Source: Linum tenue
Taxonomy: Eukaryota; Streptophyta; Magnoliopsida; Malpighiales; Linaceae
Length of the DNA: 64,000 bases
Reading direction: 5' to 3'
Assembly (NCBI GenBank): GCA_946122785.1
Contig: CAMGYJ010000006.1
Span: forward strand, 48,132,066-48,196,065
Shown piece by piece: positions 57,514 to 64,000 of the stretch. Positions within the stretch are counted from its first letter, which is position 1, and each line of letters opens with the position of its first letter. The notes under the pieces were generated by a model. The model was not told where the DNA came from, did not search any database, and saw only the letters and a program-made list of their open reading frames with translations. The position numbers were made by a program, and so were the translations under genes.

Positions 57514-59329
57514 TGGCGCGAGCACCTGGTTCTGATCGTGTTTCCATTTCCAGACTGAGACTCCATGTTTTTGTTGTTTCTTTTGGATTTGTTTTCTTTT
57601 ATTTTGGATTGTAGACTCGGAACTTCGGTTCTATCACCCAGTGTGTCTCTTCTGTGACTCTAGCTTTGTGCCTCGGACTGGGTCCACTCCCAGTCCTCTG
57701 CTATTGTCCGATCTACCTCTCGATCTCCGTTCCTGCTTTCACGGTAACATCGTTCCCTTTCCCTCTGCTCCATTGAGGACATTGTCGCATTTAAGTGTGG
57801 GGGGGGTTCTTTGTATTATTTGGAACGGGTGTATAGGTGCTTGGAGCCTAGTCCACTGTCCAAATCTTGAGATTTGAGGGCTCCAAGCACGGCTGTTTGC
57901 TTGATATTTGATCGTATTGGCATTGTGGATGTGATTAGAGAATTATGGCTTTTGACTCGATGCATGACAACTTGAGTGTGACTAAGATAGCCTATTACGA
58001 TGACTGAGATGTGTAGTAGAGTTGTGTAGGGGTTCAGTTTTCGACTGTTTGCTTACCAACTGCGACTTGTATTTGATCACTTGCTTTTGACAGTCATTTA
58101 TGCATCTAGTTCAGGGAATCAGAATGTGGGATAGAGCATATAGGTAGCCATGTGAGATTTGAGCCTGCTCGTTTCTTTCTTGTGCGATAGATCCCTCTTC
58201 CATGAAATGTAGCATTCACGTTGTCACTAGCTAAAATGACGGGGGCATAGGATTAGCCACGCCCCAAACTGACTGTCCTGATGTGTCATATCCCCTAGTC
58301 AGCCCCTTTGAGCCGTGTGTTACCCTTTCTTTCGGTCTGAAATGAAAAATCACCCTTGTTGCATCTTTTAGAAGGTTCCACATAGTGGTTTTTATATATT
58401 CTCTGCTGTTCTGCTAAAGTCTATGTGAGTGTTGGAGGTAGTGCTTAAAAGTTGGGCAGATGTTTGAAATATGTGCAGAAGTGGTGGCTCTCTTAAGAAA
58501 TGAAAAGAAAAATAAAAGAAAAACAAAGAAAAATTGAAAGCAAAAGAGAGCCACTACTAAAAATCTGAATAATGCCCAGTAAGTAGTGTTTCTTAGCAGT
58601 CTGGCTTGGAAATACTGATGTTTATGCCTCCTTCGCTCTTGTGCTCTTAAGATATTGAGTAATGCAGGATAGCAGAAAGAAAATACCGGGTTGTTTGACT
58701 GTGATTGTGTGTTTGGAATTGTGGAACCTTGTGCTATAACTGCCACCACCTAAAAGGCCTTTTCCCCATGTCCAAGACCCTAGCCAGTCATTTGAACCTG
58801 TGTCTAAGACCTCCGGATTAGTTAGTGGTGACACCCCCTTATGTGAACTCTAGCATTTAGAGGCTGCATTCATGGTGAAGAGACGTTAGGGATGAGAGAA
58901 GAAGTATGCGCATTTTTCGCATCATATTGTCCTGACCCCACTGGTCGAGAGTGAGCGATTCATTTCTTCATTTTCTCTATACTCTTTACCCCGGTGAGGA
59001 CCTAGATTGCTCGGTCTTAATTCTGATGTCCTGAGCTTTGTGCATGATATGACTGTTTTGAACAAGTGAGTGAGTCAAGTCTACGTTGGTTGGTGAACAT
59101 GAAAGAACTCTTCCTTTGCTCGACTCTATTGCATTCGAATGTCATCTGTAGTGGTTGTCTAGGTTGTCGTTCGAGTTGCCATGTGTTGATGATCGAAAGC
59201 CAGTATGATCCACGTGTTTTATGCCGATGCGATTTGCCCTTGAGCCTGCTTGATTGAAATGTCTCAAGCTTACCTGGTGTCTGACTTGGTTTGCTTAGGG
59301 ACAAGCAAACGGTTAAGTGTGGGGGAGTT
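57514..59329 (+). other. Element E 3' untranslated interior
   Basis: 1.8 kb without a convincing gene. It includes a GTGGGGGGGG tract (57798-57807), possibly a second polypurine tract; the pair AGTCCACTGTCCAAATCTTGAGATTTGAGGG-like words (about 57849-57880), also seen near 56085-56115 and 56173-56205 in the leader; and the final polypurine tract (59319-59329). The counterpart in element A is 27-800 plus 11778-12990. Confidence 0.7.
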
Positions 59330-60688
59330 TGATAACGATATAATTACGTGATTTTATACCCCTATTTCTTATCCATTTGCGGAGCATGGTTGTGTGTTTT
59401 GGCCTATTTTACGCCGGGTTGTGTTACTTTGTCCTATTTCAGGTCCCAGGCGTCAAAGGGAAGGCCAAGCACGAGTTTCGGATCGTTTGCAAGTCGTTTG
59501 GACGAGCCAGGGCCAAAACACGGGCAGGAGGCCCTCAGAACACGGCCGTGTTCCGGTGACCGTGCTTTTTAGGCCGAGGCTTCCAAGGGTGGCGTGCACA
59601 ACCTAAAAAACACGGGCAGGCCTGAGGAAAGCACGGCCGTGTTTTAGCCTGAACACGACCGTGTTTTCAAGCTGCCCGTGGCCGTGCTTTTAAGGCTGAG
59701 GCAAAACACGGGCGGGCTGAGGCAAAACACGGCCGTGCCCTCGACCGTGTTTTGGCCAATGATACCCTTTTAGGCAGATTTCAGCCAAATTGAGAGGGGA
59801 TTCGAGTTTTTGGAGAGATAGAACGATTCCTAGAGAGAGAAAGCGACGAACAAGAGTCTCCAAGTGCCCTAGATCGATCTTCAACACCATTGGAGCTTGG
59901 TTTTGAGCTTGGAGAAGTGCCGATTCAACGTCCAGGAGCAGAAATCCATCTTCACAGTATGATTTCCGCGTCTGATTCTGCTTTTGCTTCTCTCTCCATG
60001 GAGTAGTTCTCCCATTCATCTGGGTGTGGGAAACCCTAGTTCTGTATGTTGAGATTGATTGTATGAACCCAAGTACTGATTCTGTGATTGATTATATTCG
60101 ATTGAGGTTTTATGATTGAATGACTTGAATCCTGATCAAATTCCTGTTGTTTCTGCTTTAACCTAGAATGAGAATATCTGCCTAGGTTAATAGAGTATCC
60201 TTGATTGAAGGTAGGGAGTTGGTGACTTTAGTCGAGGAGCCAACTCACTATTCTGTACCGGATTTACTCCGGTAGTGGAGGTTTTGTTCTTAGGGCCTCA
60301 ATCTGTCGACTCCGGTGGAGGTTAGTCGCCCGCTAGAGAGTCAGATTGAGAGGGTCTGAAGACCTTTAGTCGAGACTTCAGGCTGTTTAAGAACCTTCCG
60401 CAGTATAATCTTCATAGAAACTAAACTTGGTAATTACAATCCGGCTTAACTGCAGACTAGGGGGAACCATATCCGGGTGACCTCTTTAACCTGAATACAA
60501 CCAGTTTACTTGCTTTGTTTGTTTGGTAGTTTAGACTTGCACTCCAGTTTTATTGCTAGATAACAAGAACTCATTGAGTAGTCAGCAAATCTAGGACCCG
60601 GGTTGACATATAAACCTAACCCGCTATACTACGCTTTAGGAAGTGGTTTCACTTGGCCAATTCCTAGGGTGACAGTAGAAGTGAGTCA
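59330..60688 (+). repeat. Element E 3' LTR
   Basis: 1,359 bp. It differs from the 5' LTR at three places I can see: G/A near 59349, A/G near 59763 and A/G near 60423. Confidence 0.96.
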
Positions 60689-60718
60689 TTACGTTTCTAT
60701 ATAGTAGATATTTCCATG

Positions 60719-62945
60719 AAACCTTTGCTCCAAGAAGAGGTATCGCGCAAGGGGACCCATTGTCACCATACCTCTTTCTACTGTGTGCGGAGGGGTTATC
60801 GGCCTATACTTCCCAAGCAATTCAACAGGGACGATTACATGGCTTTAAACCATCTCAGGGAGCTCCGATAATATCACACCTGTTCTTTGCAGACGATAGT
60901 ATTTTCTTTACTAGAGCGACTGTTCCCGCGAGTATGATGATGAAGGGAATACTTCGAGACTATGAAAAAGAACCCGGGCAGCAGGTAGGCTTCCAGAAGT
61001 CAGATGTGTCTTTCAGTAAGAACGTGTCTCACCATCGGCGCCTGGAGATAGGGGGTATTTTGGGCATGAAGGTGGTAGAGAAACATAATAAGTACCTCGG
61101 TTTGGGGACAGTGACGGGGAGATCGAAAAAGGAGCTGTTTGGGGATATTGTTGAAAGAATTAAAAAGAAACTGAAGGGATGGAAGGAAAAAAAACACTCT
61201 CGGCAGTGGTGAAAGAGGTGCTCATTAGATCGGTCGTAGAAGCTCAACTTAACTATGCGATGTCAGTCTTTAAGGTGCCAGAAGGTGTTATTGATGAGGT
61301 GCAGAGCTTGATCACAAGGTTTTGGTGGGGACAGCAAGGGGAAGTGCGAAAGGCTCATTGGATAAGTCGAGATAAGCTAGTAATGCCGAAGGCAGTGGGC
61401 GGGATGGGTTTACGAGAGCTCCGAGGTCTCAACATGGCTTTTCTTGCAAAACAACTATGGCGCTTGCTGAATCAACCGGAGTCCCTAATAGCTCGTATTC
61501 TACGAGCAAAGTATCATAAGCACGACTCCATCCTGGACGCAGAACTGGGCTATAGACCAAGCTTCGTCTGGTGCAGTTTACTTAGTGCGCAGGAGTTACT
61601 GAGAGCAGGCTTAAGGTGGCGCATAAGAAATGGAGGACAGGTACGGGTATGGGGAGATAAATGGGTACCGTCAAAGGAGGAACACTATGTGGACTCGGCG
61701 CCAATGGGTCTTCCAGTGGATGCGAGGGTGTGCGATTTATTTGAGGAGGGAGAGGACAAATGGGATATGAATATTTTGGAGAGCTGCTTTCCAACCGAGA
61801 TGGTTCAAGCAATCAGGGCAATCCCGATTCGATCAGGAGAATCAGACGAACTGATTTGGCATCACTCTTGTAGTGGGGAGTGTACGGTAAAGGAAGGATA
61901 TCGGGTATGGTTGGAGCAATCAATGGCTCAAAAGGGCGTACAGGGGACAAGTGAGGGAGAGTTTTGGAAGCAGCTGTGGGGTATGAAAGTGCCCCATAAG
62001 GTGCGACACTTCTTGTGGAAATTCGCTCAAGATATTCTGCCTACAGGGGACAGGGTGAGTAAAAAGTCCGACAAGTGGAGCGAGAAATGTCCGTTTTGTG
62101 ATGACAAGGAAACACAGCTGCATGCTTTCGTGGAGTGTGCGTGGGGATCGAGGATATGGCGCCGATCTCAGTGTGCAGATCTGTATATGCTGCATGGCGG
62201 GGGAACGACGGTTGAATGGTTGAAGAAGGCTAGGGAGAAAGCAGGGGAGGAAAGACTTGAAGAGTGGAGTGTGCTTCTCTGGTTCTTGTGGAAGGAGCGT
62301 AATGCTCAATTATTCGATGGGTTGAAAACGGCGGAAGAGGAAATAGTGCAGTGGGCAAAAATTTTCCTAGATGACTACCGGGAACATCAAGAACAGAGAA
62401 TAGTTACCCAACGTGTGACGGAGGACAAGAAGTGGCGGAAGCCTCCGTCTGGCCGGGTAATGGTAAATACAGATGCTGAGATATTGCAGGAAGGAGGCAT
62501 AGGACTGGGCGTGGTGATGCGGGACGAGACTGGGGTTTTTGTTCTAGCTGCGGCAAAGAGAGTCAAGGGAGTGTTCACGGTGGCATTGGCTCTAGAGATG
62601 GGAGCACAGTTGGTCCAAACATTTCATGTCCAAAACCCAATAATGGCGACAGATTGTTTACAACTTGTGCATCTATTGACGGAGAGATCTTCATCTAGAT
62701 AGGAGGTTAGGGGTGTTATGCAGAAACATAAGGAGATTGGTGGACGAACGACAAGGGAGTTTTTCTCATGTGTACAGGGAGGCGAACGAAGCTGCACATA
62801 TCATGGCACATGCACGTACGAGATAGGATGAGCACGTGGTTTGGCTCGACAGGCCGCCAATCAACTTAGTTGATCAGATTAGACTGGATGATGTAGCTGC
62901 CGACTCCGATTGATGAGTTTACCACAAGTTCATGTAAAAATAAAA
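60719..62945 (+). mobile_element. L1-type LINE, 5' truncated
   Basis: Flanked by a 17-bp duplication TAGTAGATATTTCCATG (60702-60718, 62946-62962) and ending in an A-rich tail (TGTAAAAATAAAA). The body covers only the last part of ORF2. Element E inserted about 10 bases upstream of the left duplication. Confidence 0.93.
60736..62913 (+). pseudogene. LINE ORF2 C-terminal part (RT end, zinc region, RNase H)
   Basis: Starts inside reverse transcriptase (RGIAQGDPLSPYLF) with the catalytic FADD motif near 60890. The frame shifts at an A-run near 61187-61194 and continues from 61179 in the next phase. Then comes the post-RT region, a zinc-binding domain (HFLWKFAQDILPTGD near 62005; CPFCDDKETQLHAFVEC near 62090) and RNase H (VNTDAEI near 62465, MATDCLQLV near 62645). 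Another shift near 62698 and a stop near 62826 break the end. It cannot make an active enzyme. Confidence 0.92.
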
Positions 62946-62962
62946 TAGTAGATATTTCCATG

Positions 62963-64000
62963 GTATAATAATTTTATAAATTGAATTAAATTCATAGAAA
63001 GTTTGGACATTAATTTGAGAATTGTTAGAATATATTTCTAAATATAAAAATCGGTAGAATAGTGCTTTTAAGTTTATTAAAATACAATTCAACATATTTA
63101 GTTAAATTTAATAATGTTACTCAAGACTATATACACATAAATTTATTCAGAATTTATGTGGAGACTTTTAGAGTCAATTTACTAATTATAAAAATTTATA
63201 TAATGTATGTCTTACTAAATAAAATTACTTTTCAGAGATTTTATTTTATTTAATAATGTTTTTTGGAATTAAGCTTTGGATGTACGTTAATAAATTGAGA
63301 ACCAGAATTTTAGATGTTTGTAACATAGGTTTAAAATTATTTTATTTTAAAATTAAATAAGAAGATGGGGTTGAGTAAGGTGTAATTTATGGTTAATAAC
63401 TTTGATTTATATTTTGAGTTATTCAAAGTCAGAAATGTGATTTTGATATGTAAAAATAATTTTGAGAATTTATGATAATTTTAGGAGGTTTATTGAAAGA
63501 GTTATTAAGTAAATTGGGACGATTTAAGTCTTGAAAAAAGAATGATAAAATTCTAATTTTGAGGAAAATAATTTGAAAGAGTTTTAAGGGTCATATAATA
63601 GAATTTTGGGACTAAACTATGAGGAGGTGAAATTTTACGTTAAAAGGACCAAGTTGGAGGAATACCGACTAAGGGACTCTACGTCAAAGTAAGTAAAGTA
63701 TTGGTACTTGAGAAGTGAGTGTAAATGAGGTAAATTCTACCTCTTACTATGTTCAAGTTATTGCATGCTTTACATGCCTATATGATGCACGTGATTATGT
63801 GTGAGTTATACTTCCAGTTATAGGTTATATTGCATGCTTTACTTATAAGTAAGTTGAAGTTTAATAATCAAGTTTTTTTTTAAGAAGTACTTCACCTTCA
63901 ATGAAGGCGAAATAGTTCTAAGAGGTATTAGTCACTCTCGTTTGAGATTTTGAGATAGAGCAACAATTATGCACTTGAGACTGTTAAGATGAGTATTTAT
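62963..64000. other. AT-rich sequence, probable old LTR
   Basis: No gene. Phrases such as GGGACTAAACTATG (63609-63622), AAAGGACCAAGTTGG (63642-63656) and TATTGCATGCTTTAC (63828-63842) resemble chromovirus LTR sequence and would continue 49805-50645. No TG/CA ends or duplication were found. Confidence 0.35.

Larger units (their letters stand above)
50651..60688 (+). mobile_element. Element E: young Athila-like retrotransposon lacking RT and integrase
   Basis: 10,038 bp with perfect duplication TTACG (50646-50650, 60689-60693). LTRs are both 1,359 bp (50651-52009, 59330-60688); I count three differences, all transitions. The primer site for tRNA-Asp is at 52016-52032 and a polypurine tract GTGGGGGAGTT is at 59319-59329. 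It carries two intact reading frames: gag-protease and ORF2. RT, RNase H and most of integrase are missing. It would need polymerase and integrase from a related full element, yet is recent enough to have moved lately. Confidence 0.96.

Overview
This is plant nuclear DNA. It holds one clear host gene, a TATA-box-binding protein (TBP) gene with plant-type exon structure (32933-35534, + strand). Almost everything else is transposable-element sequence: Athila-like and chromovirus Ty3/Gypsy elements, a Ty1/Copia element, two L1-type LINEs, and many non-autonomous DNA transposons (hAT, Mutator-like, PIF/Harbinger). The repeat types suggest a flowering plant, probably a eudicot; the species cannot be read from the sequence. 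I see no tRNA, rRNA, CRISPR or prokaryotic feature.

Layout. (1) 1-24165 is a four-layer nest on the minus strand. Athila-like element D (gag start at 23849) is interrupted by a solo LTR (22038-23760, duplication CGCGC) and by Athila-like element A (from before position 1 to 20492). A carries a hAT element in its 5' LTR (19158-20258) and long-LTR element B (806-11772, duplication GAGGT) in its 3' region. B carries chromovirus C (2929-8483) in one LTR. (2) 24166-30653 holds a Ty3-type protease fragment, a hAT remnant, two elements with Mutator-like ends (26589-27861; 29255-29814, the latter full of hairpin modules) and two hAT elements with perfect 8-bp duplications. (3) 30655-32205 is a LINE whose 5' part is inverted, as expected from twin priming. 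(4) 32230-36060 is the TBP gene; a PIF/Harbinger-type element sits in the intron that splits its stop codon. (5) 36066-41880 is a decayed Copia element with a hAT inside. (6) 42600-48625 is a patchwork of old LTR fragments with an inserted small LTR element (44861-46938, duplication TTGAC). (7) 48633-49796 is a Tip100-like hAT. (8) 50651-60688 is a young, structurally complete Athila-like element (E; duplication TTACG; identical-length LTRs with three differences). (9) 60719-62945 is a 5'-truncated LINE with a 17-bp duplication.

How the parts work together. E and A share an unusual plan: LTR, tRNA-Asp primer site, gag plus protease, no reverse transcriptase or integrase, then a second gene (ORF2) downstream. 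Both have a block of tripartite palindromes in the LTR, and a second block of the same design just upstream of a TATA box in front of ORF2. I read this as a non-autonomous retroelement lineage that expresses ORF2 from an internal promoter built on LTR-type palindromes. This is the strongest candidate in the window for an undescribed system.
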